Shown: positions 1 through 9,345, numbered from the stretch's first letter. The stretch: 64,000 nt of DNA from Legionella lytica (GCF_023921225.1 NZ_CP071527.1:2632501-2696500), one strand, 5' to 3'. Numbers and translations are program-made. The notes: a model not told the origin generated them from the letters alone.

Positions 1-104
1 AGTAAAAATTAATCCTACACAAAGCATAGGGATGTTTGCAACAACTCATTTATGTGAACATCAGTCCAAATTATCATGGCGTACTAATTAGATGCACCAA
101 ACAT

Positions 105-1388
105 TCACGAATTTCCCTCCTTAAGCCATTTCTCCACTAAAGTCGCAACCCCCATTGATCCACAAATTGCAAACATTACGGGAGCTAGAAAGACAAAATC
201 AACCCGAGTAAATTCAAAAATTATAATGGTCGCTGTTAAAGGCATTTTCTGAGCTGCAGCAAGAAAAGCAGCAGCGCCAATTACCGCGTAAGCTGCCAAT
301 GGAGCACCTGGCCAAATAAAATTCCAGATCCCTCCTAGAAACACGCCAAATAATGCACCATTAGCTAAGGCAGGGGTTAATAGCCCACCCCAGGCGCCAG
401 AACGTAAGCTACTCCACACAATAAAACTTCTTAAGAGCAAAATCAAAGCGCTCATGCCTATTGATAATAACTGGCTAAATTCCAGCTGTGCCGCACTTTT
501 CCCATTCCCTAATAATGAAGGAAAATAAATGGCCAGAAAACCGATCATGATGAAATTTGCGAAGCATGCAAAGAACATAGGCCAACCATGAAATGCCTTA
601 GTTCGTTGCCTATTTGCAATTTCAATAAACCAAAAAGCAAAAAAACCTAAGAGAGGGCCTACGACGATAGACCAAATAGCTAAAGAAGCACTAATCGAAG
701 TTAACTCAGGAATTTGATAAGTCGCCTCCTGCCCCAGTCCCCACCAAGACACCACCGTAGCAATGGCAGAAGTAGTGAATGCAGGAAGTAAGATAGACCA
801 ATGAAAATTAAACAGAAGTACTTCCATTACAAAAACTGCGCCGCCTAGAGGCAGATTATAGACTGCCGCCAAACCTGCACCTGCGCCACAAGCAAGCATA
901 ACTTTCGTTTCATCCACAGAAAGGCCGGCTTTATGAGAAAGCCAAGTAGCAAATACTGCAGAAGCTTCTCGCGGAGCAACCTCTCGCCCCAAAGGGGAGC
1001 CTAATGCAATCGTAATGATCTGGACTAGAGCATGGCATGTCGTAGTTAACGGAGGCATTATTTTGCCAGTTTTGATGGATTGGGCAATACTCACTAAGGG
1101 CTTACCAAAACGCTGGATCATTAACCAGCCGCCTCCGGCGACTAAGCCACAGGCTCCCAAAACGAAAAGCCTACGTGTTGGGCTAGAAGCACTCACTCCC
1201 TCTAAAAAACTTTCAGGACTGATAATGTGTAAAGGGCTATAGCCATAAGCAATATGTTGTAAATAATGGAGTAATAACGCCAATGACATGCCAATTAAAC
1301 CAGAACCAATACCTACCCCAATGGTTACTAAAATTAGAACGCCTATTGATGTCTTGGAATTTGTGCTCTGTTCCTCTAATAACTCCAT
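105..1388 (-). CDS. ClC-family chloride channel or Cl-/H+ antiporter
   Basis: An integral inner-membrane protein of 427 residues, almost entirely hydrophobic helices, as expected for a ClC channel or exchanger moving chloride across the membrane. Visible motifs are GSGLIG (about residues 28-33) and GREVAPRE (134-141), the counterpart of the ClC GREGP filter; E136 sits where the gating glutamate is found. A later SGAWGGLLTP segment corresponds to the GxFxP loop, but in changed form. I chose the ATG at 1388 because AGGA-like sequence precedes it; an in-frame TTG at 1460 would add 24 polar residues without a clear ribosome binding site. No C-terminal CBS domain is present. Channel versus exchanger mode cannot be decided here. 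The gene is alone on the minus strand. Confidence 0.85.
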   Translation of the reverse strand: MELLEEQSTNSKTSIGVLILVTIGVGIGSGLIGMSLALLLHYLQHIAYGYSPLHIISPESFLEGVSASSPTRRLFVLGACGLVAGGGWLMIQRFGKPLVSIAQSIKTGKIMPPLTTTCHALVQIITIALGSPLGREVAPREASAVFATWLSHKAGLSVDETKVMLACGAGAGLAAVYNLPLGGAVFVMEVLLFNFHWSILLPAFTTSAIATVVSWWGLGQEATYQIPELTSISASLAIWSIVVGPLLGFFAFWFIEIANRQRTKAFHGWPMFFACFANFIMIGFLAIYFPSLLGNGKSAAQLEFSQLLSIGMSALILLLRSFIVWSSLRSGAWGGLLTPALANGALFGVFLGGIWNFIWPGAPLAAYAVIGAAAFLAAAQKMPLTATIIIFEFTRVDFVFLAPVMFAICGSMGVATLVEKWLKEGNS

Positions 1389-1508
1389 TCCTGCTAGTCC
1401 TTTGGGGCGTTTTTTATTTAATGCGTCATTAAAATTAATCAAAATATAAAACTGGGTCAAGATAAATGCGGATATCTAGGAAAAATTAACGCAAATAGCG
1501 TCGAGCCA

Positions 1509-1528
1509 GTATTACGTTGCGCTAATAC
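1509..1528. repeat. Degenerate copy of the GTATTA/TAATAC intergenic palindrome
   Basis: GTATTA, an 8-nt CGTTGCGC loop and TAATAC form a short dyad. It resembles the better conserved copies at 19747, 31914, 34043, 46082, 50482 and 60065 but lacks their CCC/GGG ends. It lies just upstream of the ClC gene. Confidence 0.5.
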
Positions 1529-1772
1529 GCGCTACGTCTAATGAGCTTTTTTTAAGCTTATACTGCGTAGTATAAAAAAGAATTTTTTCAAGCTGTCTTT
1601 TCATTTTTTTTTTTGTTATCATGCCGGGGCAGAATTCTTAATCCATGCGCAATATCTGTGAATAACTTCTAAATTCTCCCCATCTTTTTTTAAAGAGAAA
1701 ATCTAAAAATATCCTCTAGCCCTTTATTCATATGACATTTCGTCCAGCATCATGCCAATTCTTCCTTAAAAA

Positions 1773-1795
1773 TTATCCACAAAATCTGTGGATAA
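1773..1795. promoter_or_regulatory. Inverted pair of consensus DnaA boxes
   Basis: TTATCCACA (1773-1781) and its exact reverse complement TGTGGATAA (1787-1795) are separated by 5 nt. A third site, TGTGAATAA (1657-1665), also fits the TTATNCACA consensus on the minus strand. The 1461-1979 gap is AT-rich, with a T-tract at 1604-1614. The layout is repeated at 55738-55877. DnaA is expected to bind; whether this controls the YdgA-like gene, titrates DnaA or does something else is inference. Apart from the degenerate palindrome at 1509, I recognise nothing else in this gap. Confidence 0.7.
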
Positions 1796-1979
1796 GTCTG
1801 TTAACAGAGGCTGAAAAGATTGGTGAAAATACTTAAGTACCCATCTGGGAACACCATCAAGCGAGACTAAATATAGGGATCGCTCACCCGTAACCTATCA
1901 GCTCAATCTGATTCAGTTTACAAACAACACTTTATAGACTACATAATTAATTACCATAAGGACTACTATAAAAATAATC

Positions 1980-3353
1980 ATGAAAAAATGGATTGGGTTG
2001 TTCTCTCTCGTTGTAATCGTTCTCATCGCTTATTACGTTATGGGAAACATGGCAAAAACCACGTTAACCCGGAATATCGATTCATTTCCTAAATCGTCCG
2101 TAATAACCTTACATTTGGATCAATACCAACAAGGCTGGTTTTCATCTAAAGCTCTATTAGATGTAAAAATGCATATACCTGCCCAAAAAATTACGGATAC
2201 AAACGGCATTGCAAAAATGGATACGCCTCTTGATCTGGATATAAGTATTCCCATCCATATCAAACATGGACCATTCATCTGGACTGATAATGGCTTCCGT
2301 TTTGGTATTGCTGAAGTAGCGACACGCCCAGAGACGCACTATAAGGCCTTAATCAATTATTTAAGGGAAACCGTAATTAAATATTCCCTCCCCTCTTTTG
2401 ATCTAAAAGGCAATGATGGCACTGCTGATGGAGCGGTACAAATCAATTGGAAGGGTTTAACAACAGTACTTGGTGTCTCATCAAATCTTGACAAAATTAA
2501 TGCCAATTTTAGCTTATATGGCCTCAGTGGCTCCGCCAGCAATATTGAATTTAATTTTTCAGAATTAGAGCATGATGTGCAATTATGGCGTCATCAAGAG
2601 TGGCTATGGCTCGGCCAATCTCATTTAGGCCTTACTTCTGCAACGATTAATGCGCCTGACGAGCAACATTTTCAACTGCAAGGACTCGATCTACGATTTA
2701 ATTCCGATGTAACCGAAAATAAAATGGGAATTGATTGTAAGTTATCCCTAGAAAAACTCGTCGTCGATAATCAAAACTATGGTCCTGGCGTTTTTAAACT
2801 CAGTATTAAAAATTTAGACCCGAATGTAATGGCCAAACTCAATCAGCAAGAAGCCAATATGGTTGAGAATAATGTGGATCCTAATCTTGCGATGCTGGCT
2901 ATAGCTGCAGAATTACCTAAGCTACTTACCAAAGGCCCGGTTATCGAGCTTGCTGAAATGAACTTAACTTTACCTGAAGGCCAAATTAACGGTAACTTTA
3001 AAATATGGCTGCCTGAAAATGAAGCTAAAGACGCATCTCAAGCAATGCAAAAAGTCCGGGGTGAAGGTCATTTTAAAGCGCCTATTCGCTTGGTAAAATC
3101 ACTAATAGTGGCCTCAATAAAGAGTGATCTGACGAAGAAAGTCCAGCAGCAGCAACCTGCCTCAGTAACTAATCCAATAGCCGCCTTCCCTGCCCCTGTA
3201 AATCCCGATGCAGAGGCACAAAAACAAGCAGAGCAACTCGTTGCTGATTTAACTAATAAAGGATTTTTAAAAGTGGATGGCGATAACTATGTGGTTGACT
3301 TTACATTGGAAAATCAAAAATTACAGATTAATGGAAAACCTGTGAATCTCTGA
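1980..3353 (+). CDS. YdgA-like DUF945 family envelope protein
   Basis: A 457-residue protein with one N-terminal membrane anchor (about residues 4-23) followed by a long, probably periplasmic domain. The opening layout (short basic start, one helix, then a segment with DQYQQGWFSS) matches the DUF945/YdgA family, whose biochemical role is not established. The downstream part alternates short beta-strand-like stretches. A Gln/Pro/Ala-rich linker near residues 385-410 precedes a conserved-looking C-terminal segment. The start codon follows GGACTACT at a somewhat long distance. The gene stands alone, about 185 bp downstream of a DnaA-box palindrome. Family assignment is fairly secure; function is unknown. 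Confidence 0.75.
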   Translation: MKKWIGLFSLVVIVLIAYYVMGNMAKTTLTRNIDSFPKSSVITLHLDQYQQGWFSSKALLDVKMHIPAQKITDTNGIAKMDTPLDLDISIPIHIKHGPFIWTDNGFRFGIAEVATRPETHYKALINYLRETVIKYSLPSFDLKGNDGTADGAVQINWKGLTTVLGVSSNLDKINANFSLYGLSGSASNIEFNFSELEHDVQLWRHQEWLWLGQSHLGLTSATINAPDEQHFQLQGLDLRFNSDVTENKMGIDCKLSLEKLVVDNQNYGPGVFKLSIKNLDPNVMAKLNQQEANMVENNVDPNLAMLAIAAELPKLLTKGPVIELAEMNLTLPEGQINGNFKIWLPENEAKDASQAMQKVRGEGHFKAPIRLVKSLIVASIKSDLTKKVQQQQPASVTNPIAAFPAPVNPDAEAQKQAEQLVADLTNKGFLKVDGDNYVVDFTLENQKLQINGKPVNL

Positions 3354-3379
3354 ACTTAACCCAATCAATCGTGAGCTCA

Positions 3380-3400
3380 GCGAAGCGTGGATTGCTTCGC
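3380..3400. terminator. Hairpin between convergent genes
   Basis: GCGAAGC and GCTTCGC pair around a 7-nt loop, downstream of the YdgA-like gene and of the convergent ankyrin gene. No strong T-run follows on either strand, so Rho-independent termination is only plausible. Confidence 0.4.
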
Positions 3401-3430
3401 CAAGGCTCGCGAAAGTGTGTGTCATAGTGA

Positions 3431-5005
3431 CTACATACGTCGAGAAGGCGCCGAAGAAGAAGACGACGACGTAACAGCTGAGGGAGAACTCTCACTTATA
3501 TCGGCATCAATACCCGCATCAATGAAGTCATCAAACTCAGGATCATCGTAAGATGAAAATAAAGAAGAGAACTCCTCAAACATTTTCTGTTTCACCTGCT
3601 CACGAATCTTATTCCAAATAGGCTCGACATCGTAACTTTTTTTAAACATGCCATTAACTAAAAGTGCGTTCGTTTTATACCAGGATAAAGCCACTTCTTT
3701 CACTACTGCATTTAACTTTAATGAAGCAACATCTTTGGTAATAAAATCGATTTTAACATCAGGGTGAATACCAACTAGTTTTTCCACTAGTTTATTAAAC
3801 ATCCCGGGTTCACAGACCTCTTCATCCTCTCCACCTAAATCAACTCCACCATTCGATAAGTTATATCCTCGCTGCAATTCATAAAGCCCTTCTTGGAGCA
3901 TAACAAGTCCATCATCTATGCTCGTTTTTCGTTGCAATGCGTCATGAATAGCCATCCAACAAAAAAGTAAAAGCTCTTTCAGAGAAACTCCTGTTTCTTC
4001 GTGAGTTATCGTAGCGCCCTCTAAAATCGAGGTTAATGCTCTTTGAGCAGCATTAGTTGTAGCATCAGCTACCTCTAAACGTTTTCCCCAAGCCAGCAAA
4101 TCACATGCCATTTGATCCTTATCAGCTGGTGAAAACCGCCCCCCATAACGATTTTTAAGCCGCACGATTGATTCTGCAACGGTGCGATCCACGCTGCTTA
4201 CGTGGGTGCTTTGTTTGGTACTAAGAGGAAAAGCTATATTCATTGTTACCATTTTCTGACGCAGAATATTTGCTAAAGCAGTATGGCCGTGGCGTTCCGC
4301 TTGGGAGATGTATTCTTCTTCTGCAACAGGCTTAAGATCAGCCCCTTTATCCAATAACTTTTTTACTATATTCAGATCACCAATAGAAATAGCTATTTTT
4401 AATGGCAAACTCTTTTGTGTACTAACATCGGCACCCTCCGCTATCAAATAGTCAACGCATTGAGATTGACGATGGCGAATAGCGAGGCATAACGCCTCAT
4501 CATTACCAACATGTATATCAAAACCATGCTCACTTAAAGATTGCAAAACAGGAGTGAAACCACCTGAGGCAGCACTCATAATTGGGCTTGGATCGAGTTT
4601 ATTAAGTTTATTAGTGCTCGCTAAAATCATCCGGGAAAGTTCATTATTACCCACATCACAGGCGGCTATAAGCGCTTCCTGAGAGGGAAGTTTTAATGAA
4701 AGAAGCTCGTTCATTAAAACCATGCTCTTAGTCTTGGATTTCGCTGCTAACTCAGCAGCTCTTGTTAATTGAACCTCCGACCAAATTAAAGCAAGCTGTT
4801 TCAGCTCCCGAAGAGCCCCATCATTTTCTGTCAAACAACACGCTTCGAGAAGGTTATAATTCCTGGAAACGTTGCCAACTCTCACAAGTCCAGACATAAG
4901 AACTACAATTTTTTCGGCTGTAAGCGCCTTTAATTCCTGATGAAACTGCTTTATATCGTTACTTTCAATTGCCTTAAAAATGGCAGGAGAGTTCTTAAAA
5001 ATCAC
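3431..5005 (-). CDS. Ankyrin-repeat protein, candidate Dot/Icm effector
   Basis: A 524-residue protein with no signal peptide or membrane segment. Residues about 108-250 hold four to five ankyrin repeats, with typical turns such as GGFTPVLQSL, CVDYLIAEGADV and IVKKLLDKGADL. Ankyrin repeats bind partner proteins; in Legionella such proteins are often type IV secretion substrates acting in the host cell. The region after residue 280 is alpha-helical and unassigned. The last 35 residues are rich in Asp, Glu and Ser, ending in a Ser run and SRRM; acidic or small-residue tails are common in Dot/Icm substrates but are weak proof. The start is GTG, chosen because AAGGGG lies 7 nt upstream. It is divergent from the gene at 5142. 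Confidence 0.7.
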   Translation of the reverse strand: MIFKNSPAIFKAIESNDIKQFHQELKALTAEKIVVLMSGLVRVGNVSRNYNLLEACCLTENDGALRELKQLALIWSEVQLTRAAELAAKSKTKSMVLMNELLSLKLPSQEALIAACDVGNNELSRMILASTNKLNKLDPSPIMSAASGGFTPVLQSLSEHGFDIHVGNDEALCLAIRHRQSQCVDYLIAEGADVSTQKSLPLKIAISIGDLNIVKKLLDKGADLKPVAEEEYISQAERHGHTALANILRQKMVTMNIAFPLSTKQSTHVSSVDRTVAESIVRLKNRYGGRFSPADKDQMACDLLAWGKRLEVADATTNAAQRALTSILEGATITHEETGVSLKELLLFCWMAIHDALQRKTSIDDGLVMLQEGLYELQRGYNLSNGGVDLGGEDEEVCEPGMFNKLVEKLVGIHPDVKIDFITKDVASLKLNAVVKEVALSWYKTNALLVNGMFKKSYDVEPIWNKIREQVKQKMFEEFSSLFSSYDDPEFDDFIDAGIDADISESSPSAVTSSSSSSAPSRRM

Positions 5006-5141
5006 AAATCGCCCCTTAGTGAGTACATTTAATCCATTTTGTTCTATTATTATAGAATAAGAACCATTTTAATCCATAGTGATTCTTTGCAAGCATTAAA
5101 CATTGTTAAATTTTATACAATCATGCGCTAAGGAGCAAGTC

Positions 5142-6560
5142 ATGGGCAAAAAAACTAGCGATTTAAAGAAAATGTTGTCCTCTAAAAACATAGATACTTC
5201 TGATTTCATTTTGATTGCCTTAGACATACTCCACAATGAAAAATCCACGTCTAACGAGCCAGAACAACTGACTAGTCTAATTAAAGAGTGCAAACAAAAT
5301 TATTTAGACCTTGATTATGAGGCAACAACAGAAAAACTCATTACCGTGGCAAGAACTCTAGCTGATAAGAGTATTGCAGGTTTATTAGAATCAACTGCCA
5401 AAAGAGCAGCTAAAAATAGCAACCCTGAAAAAGTTCAAAGTAGACGCTATTTTGAAAATCACCTAGTCAATGAGCAATGGGCTTCTCTGAACAACGAATC
5501 CCATAAAGACAGTATGGATCGTTTTGCCAAATTCATGGCAGGTGCTAATTTACTTTACTCCGAACAGGAAAATTTTGCCAAATTGAAAAAAGTGAATAAC
5601 CTGGAAGACATGGAAATGGTTATTGCAGCAATGAGGGGCTTTGGTGAAAAAACTGAATCTATTTTGTCCCGCGAATCATCCATGAGAAAAGAAGAAAATG
5701 AGCCTTTGTCAAAATTTAAAGACCGAGGAAGAAAACGTGATAGCAAAGACGTTGGCGACACCTTAAATCCTGGTATTATTAAAGCGAACACGCCTACGCC
5801 AGTAGATGAGCTTCGGGAAAAAGCGGTTACGGGAAGTATTACAGACAGTTTTTTGATTAATAAAAAAATTGAAAGTGGTTATTCATCAACAAACGTAGAT
5901 GTTCCTTTTGTAAACTCTGTTTCAGGTACTGCATATACCTTAGCAGCCGTATTGGATCAATATATTGAACAAAACTCGAAAGAACCTAATTTACAAACTG
6001 ACGTCAATAACATTGTACAAGTCTTCGTTTCATTTACTTGCAAGTCTGGTTTTCATAGTTTATCAGAAATGGCTGATGTATTGCGAAGCCCAGAGGTAGA
6101 AGAAGTATTTCGCAAACATAACCTAAATATTAATTATTCTTGTCCTATAGAGATACTGGATGAAACCATAAAGGCATCAACACAATATGCAGAAACACGA
6201 GCCGCTCAAAAAATGTCCTTACATGAGCTGCACAGCCAATCACTCTTCAACAGACACTCAGGAGAGAAACCCACTGGCAAAGCATATCCTCACGAGTTGC
6301 AAATGCTGGTACGAGAAGAAAAACAAAGCGGTCCTAGAGTAGCTAGAGCACTAAAAGAACTGTATCAAAATGAAAAATATGGGCCAGATGACTGCAAGGA
6401 TATAGCACAACGATATTTAAATTATGCAACAGCAAAACATCCTCATGCGAATACCCGAGACGTTAAAGAATTTATTAAAGAAATGAATACTGCCATCACG
6501 AAACGTATAGATACAACGGAGGATCGTATCGAACACTTATCTCCGGGCGGTATGATATAA
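5142..6560 (+). CDS. Unknown cytosolic protein, possible effector
   Basis: A 472-residue hydrophilic protein that I do not recognise. It has no signal peptide or membrane helix. It is mostly predicted helix, with a lysine/arginine-rich stretch (KFKDRGRKRDSKD, about residue 205) and a more hydrophobic middle part around residues 260-330. The ATG at 5142 is preceded by AAGGAG at good spacing; an upstream in-frame TTG at 5103 has no ribosome site and was rejected. A terminator hairpin follows directly. It is divergent from the ankyrin gene and sits in an accessory block, so a secreted effector is a reasonable guess, but nothing in the protein proves it. Confidence 0.6.
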   Translation: MGKKTSDLKKMLSSKNIDTSDFILIALDILHNEKSTSNEPEQLTSLIKECKQNYLDLDYEATTEKLITVARTLADKSIAGLLESTAKRAAKNSNPEKVQSRRYFENHLVNEQWASLNNESHKDSMDRFAKFMAGANLLYSEQENFAKLKKVNNLEDMEMVIAAMRGFGEKTESILSRESSMRKEENEPLSKFKDRGRKRDSKDVGDTLNPGIIKANTPTPVDELREKAVTGSITDSFLINKKIESGYSSTNVDVPFVNSVSGTAYTLAAVLDQYIEQNSKEPNLQTDVNNIVQVFVSFTCKSGFHSLSEMADVLRSPEVEEVFRKHNLNINYSCPIEILDETIKASTQYAETRAAQKMSLHELHSQSLFNRHSGEKPTGKAYPHELQMLVREEKQSGPRVARALKELYQNEKYGPDDCKDIAQRYLNYATAKHPHANTRDVKEFIKEMNTAITKRIDTTEDRIEHLSPGGMI

Positions 6561-6609
6561 CCCCATTAAACGTTCCGTGGATTTTCCATGGGATCTATTA
6601 AAAAATCAA

Positions 6610-6648
6610 CCTTCATTGCAGTGATTGCAATGAAGGCGTTTTCTATTT
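6610..6648 (+). terminator. Rho-independent terminator
   Basis: CCTTCATTGCA and TGCAATGAAGG form an 11-bp perfect stem with a 5-nt loop, followed by CGTTTTCTATTTT. It lies 50 bp after the stop of the unknown gene at 5142 and should end its transcript. Confidence 0.85.
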
Positions 6649-6697
6649 TAAATTTCAAAATTTACATCTCTTTGGCGGGTGCAATTAGCGGAATTTA

Positions 6698-7054
6698 TTA
6701 ACGTAGGAATGAGGTTTGCACTGCAGGATCAGGTACATCTGCATTCATGTTATTTTTTAATTCCAGGATAAACCCATATAATTTATTTTTCACTACCGTA
6801 TTAAAGTATGCTTTATCCTCACTACTTAGATTGGAAATAATTAGTTCTGGTTTATTTAAAAAAATAGTGATGGGCTCCAGTTCTTTAGGTAAATTAGCAA
6901 TCTCAGCACCATCTACTATTGCTTCTAAATTACTAATCAGTTCCGCATAAGAATGGTGATTTTTTTTTAATTGGTTGAATAAAACCTGTAATAAATTCTG
7001 TACCGAATTGATTTCGGTGAAAAATTTATAACTATTCGTATTTGTTTTTGTCAT
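6698..7054 (-). CDS. Small hypothetical protein
   Basis: A 118-residue hydrophilic, helix-rich protein with a Lys/Asn/Leu composition like its neighbours. No signal peptide, membrane segment or known motif is visible. The ATG at 7054 is preceded by the weak site AGAAGA. It is divergent from the possible cysteine hydrolase at 7138, with only about 80 bp between them that must hold both promoters. It is supported as a gene by its uninterrupted frame in a region with no other gene; function is unknown. Confidence 0.45.
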   Translation of the reverse strand: MTKTNTNSYKFFTEINSVQNLLQVLFNQLKKNHHSYAELISNLEAIVDGAEIANLPKELEPITIFLNKPELIISNLSSEDKAYFNTVVKNKLYGFILELKNNMNADVPDPAVQTSFLR

Positions 7055-7137
7055 AAGAATCTTCTATCTTTTACTTTGCAGAAAGGAAAAAAAATATTAA
7101 CCTGATATAATTATACATTAATTTGGTCAAAAATTTT

Positions 7138-8046
7138 ATGAATTTTAAAACTGAATTTTCTTTTTTTCAAAAAGACAGCCAACAGCTCACTATGGATGAC
7201 TTTGATCTGTATTTTAGAAAACTAGTACTCGATTCCTATGAAAAACGATTTGATAGCGTAGCGGATGCTAAATTTCATCTTGCACTGCAAGGATGTGATT
7301 TGCAGACTATGGTAAACGTGTTGCTCTTGTTTGAAAAACTGGGCGTCTTGGAAAAATCGATTGAACAATCGCTATTTTACCCTGTGGGCTGTGGTGACAT
7401 CGCAAATGCTTTCTGCAATATTCTGACCAAAAGTACGCTATTTACTCCCCTTACGGAAAAACCACCACAAATTTCCTCTTTAGCTAAAAAATTAGGTAAA
7501 GATTTACCTAAAATCATTCGCATCGATATCCCAGGACATTCCTATGTGATGCTCGCATGTGAAAAGATTGAGAAAGAAGTTTTCGGCTATATTTATCAAT
7601 CGAATATTGCTGAAGGTATGGAGGACAACTCATTCTCACTGAGTGCCTGGCTCATGGATGCTCGCTCACAGAAAACGAACTTAACTAAGCATTTAAACAA
7701 AGTGATGCAACTACTTGATGTCGGTACTGATAATGAAGAAAAGATCTCTATTTATGAGGAGTTATTTATTGCTACCCCCATAGTAACAGTCAAAAATCAA
7801 GCAGATCTCAATGCAATAATTAAGCACATCAATGAGCACCCTAACTCATCTAGGTATAAAGCACAGCACGTTACTCCTAAAAAGGTAATTAGCACCTTAC
7901 AACGTTTTGAACAAGAGTACAGTGGAACTCATACTGAACATAAACAATTATTAGGAGACTTCATAGAACAAAGTCGAGTACTTATGAAAGCACGTGAGCA
8001 GGAAGTACAAGACCCAACAGCAGAGCTTGATTCACCTAAACTATAA
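7138..8046 (+). CDS. Unknown protein with papain-like Cys/His pattern, possible effector
   Basis: About 302 residues, with no signal peptide or membrane segment. The central part has a Cys in VGCGDIANAFC (Cys85), then a His 49 residues later in PGHSYVMLACE (His134), then YIYQSN some 20 residues on. This order resembles the Cys-His-Asp/Gln/Asn arrangement of papain-like toxin domains (YopT/C58 and Pasteurella toxin C3 types), where Cys begins a helix and His leads a beta strand. That assignment is my inference from spacing and local pattern. The start is uncertain: ATG at 7138 is used, but TTG at 7123 is in frame and neither has a clear ribosome site. The gene ends 6 bp inside the convergent bestrophin gene. 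Confidence 0.55.
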   Translation: MNFKTEFSFFQKDSQQLTMDDFDLYFRKLVLDSYEKRFDSVADAKFHLALQGCDLQTMVNVLLLFEKLGVLEKSIEQSLFYPVGCGDIANAFCNILTKSTLFTPLTEKPPQISSLAKKLGKDLPKIIRIDIPGHSYVMLACEKIEKEVFGYIYQSNIAEGMEDNSFSLSAWLMDARSQKTNLTKHLNKVMQLLDVGTDNEEKISIYEELFIATPIVTVKNQADLNAIIKHINEHPNSSRYKAQHVTPKKVISTLQRFEQEYSGTHTEHKQLLGDFIEQSRVLMKAREQEVQDPTAELDSPKL

Positions 8047-8913
8047 ACCTCGTTGTGGAGATTCAGCTGCAATTTGCTCCATATTGCGCACAATATTTTT
8101 CACAATATGATGTAATGGCAAATCATTATCGCCTTTTCCAAAAGGCTCTTCCAATTCTTCAGATAAAATTTCCAAACCCAGTAGAATATAGACAATCATC
8201 ACCATCATCGGGATCACCAAGAAACCAAAGGTATTCACCCAACCAAACGGGAAAATTAAAGCATAAAAGAGTAAGGCTTGCTTCACAAAGAAAGCAAATG
8301 GTGGCGGCACATGTGTATTGGCAATGCGTTCGCAACCACCAACAAGCTCCATTAGATTAGCCATAGGCGTATCTAATGCCAAATATTGTTCTAATTGTAA
8401 TTTATTTTCTTGGCGCAATTGATTGAGAATGACGTACATCCTCTGCATTACCAATAGCACTGGATTCTTTGAATCTAACTCATGAACACATAAAGATAAC
8501 AATTCCGTTTCCAACTCATCCGTTTCTTTACGCAAATGTGCTTTGATAACAATGGGTAATTTAATGAGTAGCGCATAAAAATCCTGATGCTTATTTAAGC
8601 CAATAAATGCATCAAACTTTAGGGCTAAATTCCGGCAGTTATTGTTAATTCCTCCCCACAATATACGACCTTCCCACCAACGGGCATAACTGGTATTCAC
8701 TCTAAAACTGATAACGATCGCTAAAATAAAGCTAAAGATCAGATGAAATTGTCCTATATTGTATTTTTTTGCATTTTCAAAAAAACATAGAATTAACACC
8801 GCATAAATAGTAACAATTGCAATAATCGGCAATAATTTTCGAAATACCTTTTCTTTATAAAATAAAAAAAGATGAGGCACCCAAGTTAATAAATTATATG
8901 ATTTTAGCTTCAC
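8041..8913 (-). CDS. Bestrophin-family membrane protein
   Basis: A 290-residue inner-membrane protein matching bacterial bestrophins (UPF0187/RFP-TM), which form pentameric ion channels. The marker stretch FRVNTSYARWWEGR, followed by WGGINNNCRNLA, lies at about residues 71-97. Hydrophobic helices are seen at about 28-46, 57-70 and 210-245, the last containing GWVNTFGFLVIPMM. The start is GTG, favoured by AGGGAG 6 nt upstream. Ion selectivity cannot be read from the sequence; bacterial members have been found to pass cations. It overlaps the tail of the convergent gene at 7138 by 6 bp. Confidence 0.85.
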   Translation of the reverse strand: MKLKSYNLLTWVPHLFLFYKEKVFRKLLPIIAIVTIYAVLILCFFENAKKYNIGQFHLIFSFILAIVISFRVNTSYARWWEGRILWGGINNNCRNLALKFDAFIGLNKHQDFYALLIKLPIVIKAHLRKETDELETELLSLCVHELDSKNPVLLVMQRMYVILNQLRQENKLQLEQYLALDTPMANLMELVGGCERIANTHVPPPFAFFVKQALLFYALIFPFGWVNTFGFLVIPMMVMIVYILLGLEILSEELEEPFGKGDNDLPLHHIVKNIVRNMEQIAAESPQRGL

Positions 8914-9345
8914 GAATGCTCCCTAACCAAAACATCATTCACCGTTCCAATGGCATACATAAAAACATAGCAGATTACACACCCAACAATAAACGCCTTA
9001 TCAACTAGACCAAGAATTAATATGCTCCTATAGCAATGGAACCTTTATACCATGAACGAAAGGAAAGAGCAGCAGCTTGCCGCAGATTCATTTGGAGTAG
9101 GTAAATCTATTGTCATGGGAACTGCAGGTGCGCACCAGCATTTAGTGTCTCTGCAGCCATCGCATCACTTGTAGTAACCGTAGAAATTTTAACACCCGCC
9201 AGCATTTTATATTGTGGGCGAATCATGTTGGGAATTTCCTTAGCCCCTGCTCTGTATCCCGTGGCCTATCCGCGGGATCCAAGAGCTCTATATTAGAACA
9301 CTGGCCCTTGGTCAAGCCTCAATATTCATGATTTAACAGCTCTTA
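8914..9345. other. Gene-free stretch with one short open frame
   Basis: No complete gene, RNA or repeat recognised. On the minus strand, 9113-9226 encodes 37 residues beginning MIRPQYKMLAGVKIST and ending in a stop; its composition looks protein-like, and the same frame reads upstream only to a stop about 30 bp away. It could be a remnant of a decayed gene or a chance frame. I do not assign it a function. Confidence 0.3.

Noticed and set aside
5090..5120. TTAA repeats upstream of the gene at 5142 as a PmrA box
   Set aside because: The two TTAA cores are 10 bp apart rather than 11 and the surrounding bases fit poorly.
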